NCBI GenBank assembly: GCA_964391595.1
Contig: CAYMMM010000033.1
Coordinates: 1-7,662 of the forward strand
Direction: 5' to 3'
From: JADZGC01 sp964391595
GTDB taxonomy: Bacteria; Patescibacteriota; Saccharimonadia; CAILAD01; GCA-016700035
Length of the DNA stretch: 7,662 nucleotides
The notes under the pieces are model-generated. The model searched no databases and was not told where the DNA came from. It was given only the letters and a program-made list of their open reading frames with translations. Below, in pieces: positions 1-5,443 of the stretch (position 1 is its first letter; each line of letters begins with the position of its first letter). The translations under genes were made by a program, and so were the position numbers.

Positions 1-54
1 TACTTCTACCGTCGCAGCCGCAAGGCTCTGACAAGCGCACTTCGCAACAAGTAA
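1..54 (+). CDS. C-terminal end of an unidentified upstream gene (partial)
   Basis: Reading frame 1 is open from the window edge to a TAA at 52-54 and encodes 17 residues rich in Arg and Lys (YFYRRSRKALTSALRNK). A basic tail of this kind occurs in ribosomal proteins, nucleic-acid-binding proteins and the cytoplasmic ends of membrane proteins, so I cannot name the product. A hairpin terminator 57 bases after the stop supports a real gene ending here. Frame 3 is also open, to a TGA at 72-74, so the choice of frame is not certain. Confidence 0.45.
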   Translation, partial: YFYRRSRKALTSALRNK

Positions 55-87
55 TTGCTCGATTTATCGAGTGATATGTGAAGCATT

Positions 88-104
88 GCCTCACTAGCTG
101 AGGT
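88..104 (+). repeat. Small hairpin preceding the terminator
   Basis: CCTCA (89-93) pairs with TGAGG (99-103) around a CTAGC loop. GCCTC at 88-92 can also pair with GAGGC at 112-116, the 5' arm of the terminator, so the two structures are mutually exclusive on paper. This is a weak attenuator-like arrangement with no leader peptide or known ligand-binding fold beside it. Confidence 0.3.
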
Positions 105-110
105 GTACCA

Positions 111-144
111 AGAGGCCCTATGAGCGTAAGCTCGGGGCCTCTTT
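111..144 (+). terminator. Rho-independent terminator-like hairpin upstream of prfB
   Basis: An 8-bp GC-rich outer stem pairs AGAGGCCC (111-118) with GGGCCTCT (135-142). An inner 4-bp stem pairs GAGC (122-125) with GCTC (130-133) and closes on a GTAA loop. Only a short T run follows (142-144), so termination may be weaker than for a canonical site. It lies after the upstream stop codon and just before the prfB -10 box, so it probably separates the upstream transcript from prfB. Confidence 0.75.
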
Positions 145-156
145 GGGTATATGAGG

Positions 157-162
157 TATAAT
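157..162 (+). promoter_or_regulatory. prfB promoter -10 box (TATAAT)
   Basis: A perfect TATAAT consensus lies 13 bases before the prfB ATG. No convincing -35 hexamer is present at the usual distance, because that position falls in the 3' arm of the terminator hairpin. Transcription would start near 169, giving a leader of about 6 bases, and no Shine-Dalgarno sequence lies between the box and the start codon. Confidence 0.6.
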
Positions 163-175
163 ATCTCTTAATCTT

Positions 176-1273
176 ATGAAACCAATTATTGATCAACTCA
201 CCAATTTGCTCGAAGAAGTACAGGCTGCCAAAAAGCAGCTGCATTTGCAATCCGAACAAAAAGTACTCGAAGAGCTCGAGGCACGCATGAACGCACCTGA
301 TTTCTGGTCTGACCAGGGGAAAGCCCAACGCGTAAGCCGCGAAGCTGCTCTGTTGCGCAAATTCATCGAGAGTTGGGACATCGTCGAGGAATCAATCAAG
401 ACAAATCTGGAGCTGGCTATGATCTCAGATGGTAGTGATGAGTCACTCGTGACAGCTTTTGCCGAGTCCACAGACAGTATTGCTGAATCAGTCCGAAATA
501 TGATGCTGACAGTGAAGCTCTCGGGCAAATACGATAAGTCGCCAGCGATAGTGCAGATCTCAGCAGGCGTCGGAGGTACCGATGCGCAGGATTGGGCAGA
601 GATGCTCCTGACGATGTACACACGGGCAGCTGAGAAGCTCGATCTAGAAGCTACATTGGTCGATATGTCACGTGGTGAAGAAGCTGGAATTAAGTCGGCT
701 ACGCTTGAGATATCGGGGCCGTTTGCGTACGGGAAGCTCAAAAGCGAGAAGGGTGTGCACAGGCTCGTGCGTCTGAGTCCCTTTAATAGTGATAATTTGC
801 GTCAGACGAGCTTTGCGCTGGTCGATGTAGTGCCAGAGATCCCGATGGAAGAAGCGCACATCGACGAAAAAGATCTTCGTATCGATGTTTTTCGTTCGGG
901 TGGTCACGGCGGGCAAAGCGTCAATACCACCGACTCTGCGGTGCGTATCACGCACATTCCCAGCGGTATTGTCGTGAGCATTCAGAATGAGCGCTCGCAG
1001 CTAAAGAACAAAGCCAAGGCCATGAGTATCCTCGCAGCACGTCTGGCTGAGGTTGCGCGCGAGCAGCATCTCGAGTCGATTGCCGACGTGCGTGGCAAGG
1101 TGACATCGGCCGATTGGGGTCAGCAGATTCGCTCGTACGTTCTGCACCCATATCAGAAGGTCAAAGATCACCGCACGGACTACGAGACAAGTGATACCGA
1201 CGGCGTGCTCAATGGTGAGATCGAACCGTTTATCGAAGCTTACCTGACGAAGCAGATAGGTAAATCAGAATAA
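176..1273 (+). CDS. prfB: Peptide chain release factor 2 (RF2)
   Basis: RF2 recognises UGA and UAA stop codons in the ribosomal A site and triggers peptidyl-tRNA hydrolysis. The 365-residue product matches the usual bacterial RF2 length. After an N-terminal helical domain (about residues 1-115) it carries the SPF codon-recognition motif that separates RF2 from RF1 (201-203) and the catalytic GGQ motif (245-247). The C-terminal stretch HPYQKVKDHRTDYET (334-348) is of the Gram-positive RF2 type. The frame is continuous, with no in-frame UGA near codon 25, so the programmed +1 frameshift that autoregulates E. coli prfB is absent. A functional RF2 implies that UGA is a stop codon here, unlike in SR1/Gracilibacteria, where it encodes Gly. 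The ATG follows a TATAAT box closely and lacks a Shine-Dalgarno sequence. murA converges on the gene only 10 bases downstream. Confidence 0.97.
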   Translation: MKPIIDQLTNLLEEVQAAKKQLHLQSEQKVLEELEARMNAPDFWSDQGKAQRVSREAALLRKFIESWDIVEESIKTNLELAMISDGSDESLVTAFAESTDSIAESVRNMMLTVKLSGKYDKSPAIVQISAGVGGTDAQDWAEMLLTMYTRAAEKLDLEATLVDMSRGEEAGIKSATLEISGPFAYGKLKSEKGVHRLVRLSPFNSDNLRQTSFALVDVVPEIPMEEAHIDEKDLRIDVFRSGGHGGQSVNTTDSAVRITHIPSGIVVSIQNERSQLKNKAKAMSILAARLAEVAREQHLESIADVRGKVTSADWGQQIRSYVLHPYQKVKDHRTDYETSDTDGVLNGEIEPFIEAYLTKQIGKSE

Positions 1274-1283
1274 TCATACGGAC

Positions 1284-2534
1284 TTAGACCCTGCGCAGCT
1301 TGGCACCGATGGCGTTGAGGCGCGTATCAATATGTTCGTATCCGCGGTCGATATGCTCGATCCGATCTAGCGTGGTCGTACCACGTGCGATCATGCCAGC
1401 TACGAGCATGGTGGCTCCAGCACGAATGTCGTAGCTGACGAGCTCCGTTCCAACCAGAGGTGTCGGGCCGGTTATCATGCCGGTGTGGGCATCGCGTATC
1501 GCAATCGAAGCGCCCATGCGCTGAAGCTCGAAGAGGTACTGAAGACGGCCTTCGTAGAGCGTCTCGAAGATCTCAGATGTGCCTTCACACTGGGTGAGCA
1601 GCACGGCGAGTGGGGTTTGGAGGTCGGAAGGGAAGTTTGGATACGGCTGTGTCCGTACTTTGATAGCACGGTACGCCCCACCAGGCAGAATGTGGATAGT
1701 TCGCGGATCGATGAGCGAGTACTGCACGCCAATCGCATCAAAGATCGTGAGTAAGGCGTCGTGTTCATTAATCATGAAGTCGTGCACGATGAGATCTCCG
1801 CGACTGGCCGCAGCAGCGATCGCCATGGTACCTGACTCCAGTTGGTCGGGCGGTACACGCCACTCTCCACCTTTGAGTGAGTCGACAGCGTGAATGATGA
1901 GATTGTGGGTGCCGATACCTTCTATATGGGCGCCTAAGCGTACGAGCATATGGCAGAAATCCACGACGTGTGGTTCGACCGCGACCATGCGGAGCTCAGT
2001 CGTATGATTGCCGAGACAGGCTGCCATGATGGCGTTCTCGGTGCCGGTGACCGTGAGCTCACCAAGGATAATGCGCCCACCTCGGCTCGAGCCACTGACT
2101 CGTGTACTGGCATTGTCGACCGAGACGGTATATCCGAGCTCTTGGAAGGCTTTGAGATGGCTGGCGATAGGGCGCGCACCGATGATGTCGCCGCCGGGCT
2201 GCGCTATGGTGATGTCGCCTGTACGTGCGGCGGCTGCTCCGAGAATAAGTACCGAAGCGCGCATTTTTGCAGTTAACTCCTCAGGGATATCTCCAGCGTG
2301 GATGTGTGTAGGATCGATCTGTACTTGGTGAGCACCGCGGGTGACCTTTGCTCCGAGACTATCGAGTATCTCGCACATTACATCCACATCACTCAGATCT
2401 GGGACATTGTGGAGTGTGACCGGTTCACTGCAGAGGAGGGTGGCTGCAAGCATCGGAAGGACAGCGTTTTTCGAGCCAGCTGTATGCCATTCGCCGTTGA
2501 GTGGAGTGGGGCCATTGATAACGAGTTGTGCCAT
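1284..2534 (-). CDS. murA: UDP-N-acetylglucosamine 1-carboxyvinyltransferase (MurA), Cys-to-Asp variant
   Basis: MurA transfers enolpyruvate from PEP to UDP-GlcNAc, the first committed step of peptidoglycan precursor synthesis in the cytoplasm. The 416-residue protein has the normal family length. It keeps K22-N23 (substrate binding), R92, R121, D304 in the FPSDLQ motif (E. coli D305) and R397 in IDRGYE. The active-site loop reads QPGGDIIGARP, so D116 replaces the usual catalytic Cys (E. coli C115). The same change occurs naturally in Mycobacterium and Chlamydia MurA and abolishes fosfomycin alkylation while keeping activity. The start MAQLVING at 2534 aligns with the family N-terminus; the frame stays open further upstream to 2852, but that would run into ftsE and give an atypical extension. 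A TATAGT box lies 9 bases upstream and there is no Shine-Dalgarno. The gene is opposite in strand to all its neighbours. Confidence 0.97.
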   Translation of the reverse strand: MAQLVINGPTPLNGEWHTAGSKNAVLPMLAATLLCSEPVTLHNVPDLSDVDVMCEILDSLGAKVTRGAHQVQIDPTHIHAGDIPEELTAKMRASVLILGAAAARTGDITIAQPGGDIIGARPIASHLKAFQELGYTVSVDNASTRVSGSSRGGRIILGELTVTGTENAIMAACLGNHTTELRMVAVEPHVVDFCHMLVRLGAHIEGIGTHNLIIHAVDSLKGGEWRVPPDQLESGTMAIAAAASRGDLIVHDFMINEHDALLTIFDAIGVQYSLIDPRTIHILPGGAYRAIKVRTQPYPNFPSDLQTPLAVLLTQCEGTSEIFETLYEGRLQYLFELQRMGASIAIRDAHTGMITGPTPLVGTELVSYDIRAGATMLVAGMIARGTTTLDRIEHIDRGYEHIDTRLNAIGAKLRRV

Positions 2535-2543
2535 GATGCTTAT

Positions 2544-2549
2544 ACTATA
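2544..2549 (-). promoter_or_regulatory. murA promoter -10 box (TATAGT)
   Basis: On the minus strand TATAGT differs from the TATAAT consensus at one base and lies 9 bases before the murA ATG. Transcription would begin about 2-3 bases before the start codon, so the mRNA would be essentially leaderless. I see no good -35 hexamer near 2567-2572. Confidence 0.5.
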
Positions 2550-2565
2550 GCAAATTAACCCATTG

Positions 2566-2576
2566 GCCGAGTCGGC
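2566..2576. repeat. 11-bp palindrome in the murA/ftsE divergent promoter region
   Basis: GCCGA-G-TCGGC is a perfect inverted repeat. It overlaps the expected -35 region of murA and the spacer of the ftsE promoter, so it could be an operator for either or both genes. With only five base pairs per arm a chance occurrence is quite possible, and no regulator is encoded in the window. Confidence 0.3.
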
Positions 2577-2578
2577 TG

Positions 2579-2587
2579 TGGTAAAAT
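2579..2587 (+). promoter_or_regulatory. ftsEX promoter, extended -10 (TGGTAAAAT)
   Basis: TG-N-TAAAAT is an extended -10 element one base away from TGnTATAAT. It ends 7 bases before the GTG start of ftsE, so transcription is predicted to start on or next to the first base of that codon. The missing -35 box is typical of extended -10 promoters. It is arranged back to back with the murA promoter inside 60 bases. Confidence 0.6.
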
Positions 2588-2594
2588 ACTGGCA

Positions 2595-3275
2595 GTGATA
2601 TTGCTCGATCGTGTAACAGTTATGTATCCAAACAAGACCGTCGCCTTGAGCGGCGTTAGTTTGCATATACAGCCAAAAGAATTCGTAACGGTAGTGGGTG
2701 CATCTGGTGCCGGTAAATCTACACTCATCCGTTTGCTTATAAAAGAAGAAGATCCGACGAGTGGAAAGATCATCGTTGGTTCGATCGACTATGACACGAT
2801 TACGAAGAAAAACATTCCGCATTTGCGGCGCCGGATAGGGGTGGTCTTCCAAGACTTTAAGCTTCTGCCAAATCTGACAGTGTATGAGAATGTGGCCTTT
2901 GCACTTGAAGTCAGTGGTGTGCGAACGAGTGAGATTCGACGTGCGGTGCCAAAGATTTTACAGCTCGTGGGTCTAGCGGAAAAAGCCAACAATTATCCTG
3001 GTGAAATCTCTGGTGGTGAGAAGCAACGTGTGGCTATTGCTCGTGCACTTGTTCGCAACCCAAAGATTCTGATTGCTGACGAGCCGACCGGAAATCTCGA
3101 TCCAAAGAACTCGTGGGATATTATTGAGCTGCTGTTGAAGATCAATAAATTTGGTACGACAGTCTTACTGACAACGCACAACAAGGAGATCGTGAATGCA
3201 CTCAAGCGTCGCGTCGTGACGATTCAGCGCGGTCGAATTGTGAAAGACGAGAAGGTCGGGAGGTATATTCTCTAA
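2595..3275 (+). CDS. ftsE: Cell-division ABC transporter ATP-binding subunit FtsE
   Basis: FtsE is the cytoplasmic ATPase of the FtsEX complex, which uses ATP hydrolysis to move FtsX and so switch on a peptidoglycan hydrolase at the division site. The 226-residue protein has the usual length and all ABC motifs: Walker A GASGAGKST (35-43), Q-loop Q86 in VVFQDFKLLP, signature ISGGE (138-142, with Ile for the common Leu), Walker B KILIADEP (157-164), D-loop GNLDP (166-170) and H-loop H195. The start is the GTG at 2595, because MILLDRVTVMYPN aligns with the FtsE N-terminus (the family begins MI..-NV...YPNG). No Shine-Dalgarno precedes it, and an extended -10 box 7 bases upstream suggests a leaderless mRNA. 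Its stop overlaps the ftsX start by one base. Confidence 0.97.
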   Translation: MILLDRVTVMYPNKTVALSGVSLHIQPKEFVTVVGASGAGKSTLIRLLIKEEDPTSGKIIVGSIDYDTITKKNIPHLRRRIGVVFQDFKLLPNLTVYENVAFALEVSGVRTSEIRRAVPKILQLVGLAEKANNYPGEISGGEKQRVAIARALVRNPKILIADEPTGNLDPKNSWDIIELLLKINKFGTTVLLTTHNKEIVNALKRRVVTIQRGRIVKDEKVGRYIL

Positions 3276-4186
3276 TGATTACCTTCTGGCGCATCATTAA
3301 GTCTGGCTTCAAGAATCTGTTTCGTAATGCGTGGCTTTCCATTGCTGCGACGGCGATTATGGTTATCACACTGGTAATCGTCTCGGTTTTCGCGTTTTCC
3401 GCCCTGTTTCTTAAGAACCAGCTCGAAGTGATTCGCGAAAAAATCGACCTAACAGTATTCTTGGTCGATAAGGCTCAGCCCGAAGACGTCACAAAGCTTC
3501 AGAATGACATACAGGGCCTTGAAAATGTGAAAGGTGTCCGCTATGTCTCAAAGGCTGATGCACTCGAGCGACTCAGGACGAGCAGCAAGGATGGTGAGCA
3601 GCTTGCCAGAACTGCAGAGGAGATAGGCAACCCACTGCCAGCTTCGATCGAAGTGAAGACCAAGTCACTCGATAATCTAGATGGGCTTGATGCCAAGATT
3701 CGCAGTCTCCCGCAGGCAAATCTCATAGCGCAGACTAGTCTGCAGGACAATAATGTGCGCAAACAGGTCGTCGAGAACATCAATAAGATCTCACAAGGTG
3801 TCAGTCGGATCGGATCGATCGTTTCTGTGGCGTTCTTGATCGTCTCACTCCTGATTATCTTCAATACGATACGCATGGCGATATTTACTCGTCGTGAAGA
3901 AATCGACATCATGAAACTGGTAGGTGCAACCAAATGGTTTATTCGCGGGCCATTCCTCGTCGAAGGCGCGGTTTATGGCGTGATTGGAGCAACCATAGCG
4001 ATTGCGATTGCGATCCCATCATTGAATTTTGCAAAACCATTGTTTGTGAACTACTTCAGTACGACAGATGTGATCGACTTCGTCTCAGCGCGTTACGGAT
4101 TAGTAGTTGGTGGCATGTATGGCTTAGGGATCTTGATCGGTGTGAGCTCAAGTTACTTAGCTATCTCCCGACATCTCAAGCTCTAG
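3275..4186 (+). CDS. ftsX: Cell-division ABC transporter permease FtsX
   Basis: FtsX is the membrane subunit of FtsEX; its outer domain contacts a coiled-coil hydrolase or its activator. The 303-residue protein shows the four-helix FtsX layout: TM1 about 22-46, an extracellular domain about 47-175, TM2 about 178-200, the conserved cytoplasmic stretch FTRREEIDIMKLVGA (204-218) that couples to FtsE, TM3 about 226-248 and TM4 about 271-296. The ATG shares its A with the ftsE TAA (TAATG), and GGAGG at 3259-3263 inside the ftsE end can act as ribosome-binding site, so translation is probably coupled and the subunits made in balanced amounts. No division-unrelated permease family fits as well. Confidence 0.96.
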   Translation: MITFWRIIKSGFKNLFRNAWLSIAATAIMVITLVIVSVFAFSALFLKNQLEVIREKIDLTVFLVDKAQPEDVTKLQNDIQGLENVKGVRYVSKADALERLRTSSKDGEQLARTAEEIGNPLPASIEVKTKSLDNLDGLDAKIRSLPQANLIAQTSLQDNNVRKQVVENINKISQGVSRIGSIVSVAFLIVSLLIIFNTIRMAIFTRREEIDIMKLVGATKWFIRGPFLVEGAVYGVIGATIAIAIAIPSLNFAKPLFVNYFSTTDVIDFVSARYGLVVGGMYGLGILIGVSSSYLAISRHLKL

Positions 4187-4199
4187 AAGCCTAAGTGGA

Positions 4200-4228
4200 T
4201 TGAAACACTACGCTTTCTGGAGTAGACT
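4200..4228 (+). promoter_or_regulatory. Promoter of the first CHAP hydrolase (TTGAAA-N17-TAGACT)
   Basis: A -35 hexamer TTGAAA (4200-4205, five of six consensus bases) is separated by exactly 17 bases from a -10 hexamer TAGACT (4223-4228, four of six). Transcription would begin near 4235 and leave a leader of about 34 bases that contains the strong Shine-Dalgarno. The TTG of the -35 box is also in frame with the hydrolase and could be mistaken for its start codon. Confidence 0.55.
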
Positions 4229-4256
4229 AGAAGTAGCCACAGGATTGGCACAAACA

Positions 4257-4263
4257 AAGGAGG
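4257..4263 (+). promoter_or_regulatory. Strong Shine-Dalgarno (AAGGAGG) before a CTG codon
   Basis: AAGGAGG is a full seven-base match to the anti-Shine-Dalgarno end of 16S rRNA. It ends 5 bases before an in-frame CTG at 4269 and has no ATG, GTG or TTG at a workable spacing. It therefore decides the start of the following gene. It is the only perfect ribosome-binding site I see in the window. Confidence 0.75.
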
Positions 4264-4268
4264 GATCC

Positions 4269-5366
4269 CTGAATACACAGTTTATAGAGAAGCACGTCAA
4301 GCGCGTGCTCGTTGCTATTTCAGCACTTATGCTTATAGGAAGCGCGCCAGTTGCGTATGCGACCAACTACGACGCACAGATTAATGCGTTGCAGTCTCAA
4401 ATAAAAGACAACCAACAGGCTGCTAATCAAAAGAAAGCCGAAGCAGACACACTGCAAGGCAAGGTAAATCAGCTCAATGCGGAGATTGCTGCTGCTCAGG
4501 CCGCCTTAACGCTTACTCAGACCGAGCTCAAGAAGACCCAAGAAGATATTGATACCAAGACCGTTGAGCTAGGCAAACAAACTGATAACTTGCGTGAAAA
4601 CTTGCGTGCGATGTATCGGGATCGTGATCTAACGCCGATCGAAGTGCTTGCCTCAAGCCAGAATCTCAGTGACTTCGTTGGCCGCCAGCAATATATGCAA
4701 GATATCAAAGCTAAGGTTGAAGCGAATATTGCCTCTATTAATGCGACCAAAGCCAAACTCGAGCAAGACAAAGCCGATCTCACCGCACAACAGGCCAATG
4801 AACAAGGTCAGCTTGCTCAAATCAGCGCCAAAAAGGCTGAGCAAGCACAACTTCTGGCTGAAACTAAAGGTCAGGAAGCCGCATATCAGAGCCGGGTAGC
4901 CAAGAATAAGCAGCAACTCGACGCTGTGTTTGCAGCTCGCGCAGCAGAAATCGCTCGCAATAACCAGGCCGGCGGAAGTTTTCGACCTGGTGGTCAGTGT
5001 GGTGGAGGCTATCCAAATATTTGGTGTCAGGCTGCGCAGGACAGCATGGTGGACGATTATGGCTACTACAACCGAGAATGCGTCAGTTACGCTGCCTGGA
5101 AGCGCGCCTCGCTGGGCCGCTGGGTGCCTCGATACTGGGGTAACGCCGGCGATTGGTACTACCGAGCAAGTGGTGGTACACCGAGCTATGGGGATGTGGT
5201 CGTCTGGCCGTATAGCAGCTCTTCGCCATGGGGACATGTCGCGATTGTCGAGTCCAATAATGGGTCTTCGATCACGGTAAGCGAATACAACTACTCGCCG
5301 CGAGGTGGGTACTCACAGCGTACAATTCCTTTCAGTCAGCTCGGAGGCGTTCGCTATCTGCACTAA
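4269..5366 (+). CDS. Secreted coiled-coil/CHAP peptidoglycan hydrolase, PcsB/CwlO-like (paralog 1)
   Basis: Probable cell-wall hydrolase acting outside the membrane, cutting peptidoglycan during division under FtsEX control. Numbered from the CTG start (365 residues): a signal peptide with a basic n-region (KHVKR) and hydrophobic core ends at AYA31 before TNYDA; a long coiled coil covers about 33-225 and has the mid-helix segment DLTPIEVLASSQNLSDF (120-136) typical of PcsB/CwlO/RipC N-domains; a Gly-rich linker follows; the C-terminal CHAP domain (about 255-365) has catalytic C271 in ECVSYAAW, H323 in WGHVAIVE and E339/N341 in SEYN. C244 and C253 in the linker could form a disulfide. The CTG start rests on a perfect Shine-Dalgarno and on the downstream paralog, whose catalytic Cys is also residue 271. 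A TTG start at 4200 would add 23 residues before the signal peptide and overlap the promoter. CHAP domains are amidases or endopeptidases; which one is not visible. Confidence 0.9.
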   Translation: MNTQFIEKHVKRVLVAISALMLIGSAPVAYATNYDAQINALQSQIKDNQQAANQKKAEADTLQGKVNQLNAEIAAAQAALTLTQTELKKTQEDIDTKTVELGKQTDNLRENLRAMYRDRDLTPIEVLASSQNLSDFVGRQQYMQDIKAKVEANIASINATKAKLEQDKADLTAQQANEQGQLAQISAKKAEQAQLLAETKGQEAAYQSRVAKNKQQLDAVFAARAAEIARNNQAGGSFRPGGQCGGGYPNIWCQAAQDSMVDDYGYYNRECVSYAAWKRASLGRWVPRYWGNAGDWYYRASGGTPSYGDVVVWPYSSSSPWGHVAIVESNNGSSITVSEYNYSPRGGYSQRTIPFSQLGGVRYLH

Positions 5367-5369
5367 CCA

Positions 5370-5396
5370 ATGAGGGGATGTACGGATCTCACATGA
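5370..5396 (+). CDS. Possible 8-codon mini-ORF between the hydrolase genes
   Basis: An ATG only 3 bases after the stop of the first hydrolase opens an 8-residue frame (MRGCTDLT). It ends in TGA at 5394-5396, which overlaps the ATG of the next mini-ORF as ATGA. It has no ribosome-binding site of its own, but a terminating ribosome could restart here. Such a small frame may be chance, and no function can be assigned. Confidence 0.2.
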   Translation: MRGCTDLT

Positions 5397-5443
5397 TTCG
5401 CACAATTAAGACACGACACTCAAAAAGAAACGAAACATCATGA
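5393..5443 (+). CDS. Possible 16-codon leader peptide overlapping the second hydrolase start
   Basis: ATG at 5393 opens a 16-residue basic peptide (MIRTIKTRHSKRNETS) whose TGA (5441-5443) overlaps the ATG of the second hydrolase as ATGA. The hydrolase ATG lacks a Shine-Dalgarno, so coupling through this frame is a plausible way to start its translation. The frame can also be extended to an ATG at 5378 immediately after GAGGGG. The evidence is positional only. Confidence 0.3.
   Translation: MIRTIKTRHSKRNETS

Noticed and set aside
193..741. 182-residue minus-strand frame inside prfB
   Set aside because: Ser-rich, low-complexity antisense translation of the prfB coding strand, with no domain or start signal.
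776..784. prfB gene being RF1 (prfA)
   Set aside because: The codon-recognition tripeptide is SPF, not the PxT type of RF1, and the C-terminal motif is of RF2.
2187..2189. MurA as an inactive or degraded enzyme because the Cys is missing
   Set aside because: All other key residues and the length are normal, and Asp at this site is known to support catalysis.
1950..2331. Plus-strand frames of about 100 residues opposite murA
   Set aside because: They mirror the murA codon pattern and have no ribosome-binding site or recognisable motif; murA itself is intact.
2535..2852. N-terminal extension of the murA frame to an ATG at 2852
   Set aside because: The extra 106 residues resemble no MurA N-terminus, overlap ftsE on the other strand, and lie upstream of a promoter box that fits the start at 2534.
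4155..4196. ACTTAG/CTAAGT inverted repeat at the end of ftsX as a terminator
   Set aside because: Only six pairs, AT-rich, around a 30-base loop and without a T run.
4200..4268. TTG at 4200 as start of the first hydrolase
   Set aside because: It has no Shine-Dalgarno, would put 23 residues before the signal peptide, and coincides with a -35 hexamer; the CTG at 4269 fits better.
4653..5237. 194-residue minus-strand frame inside the first hydrolase
   Set aside because: Antisense shadow of a repetitive coiled-coil gene, without start signals or family features.
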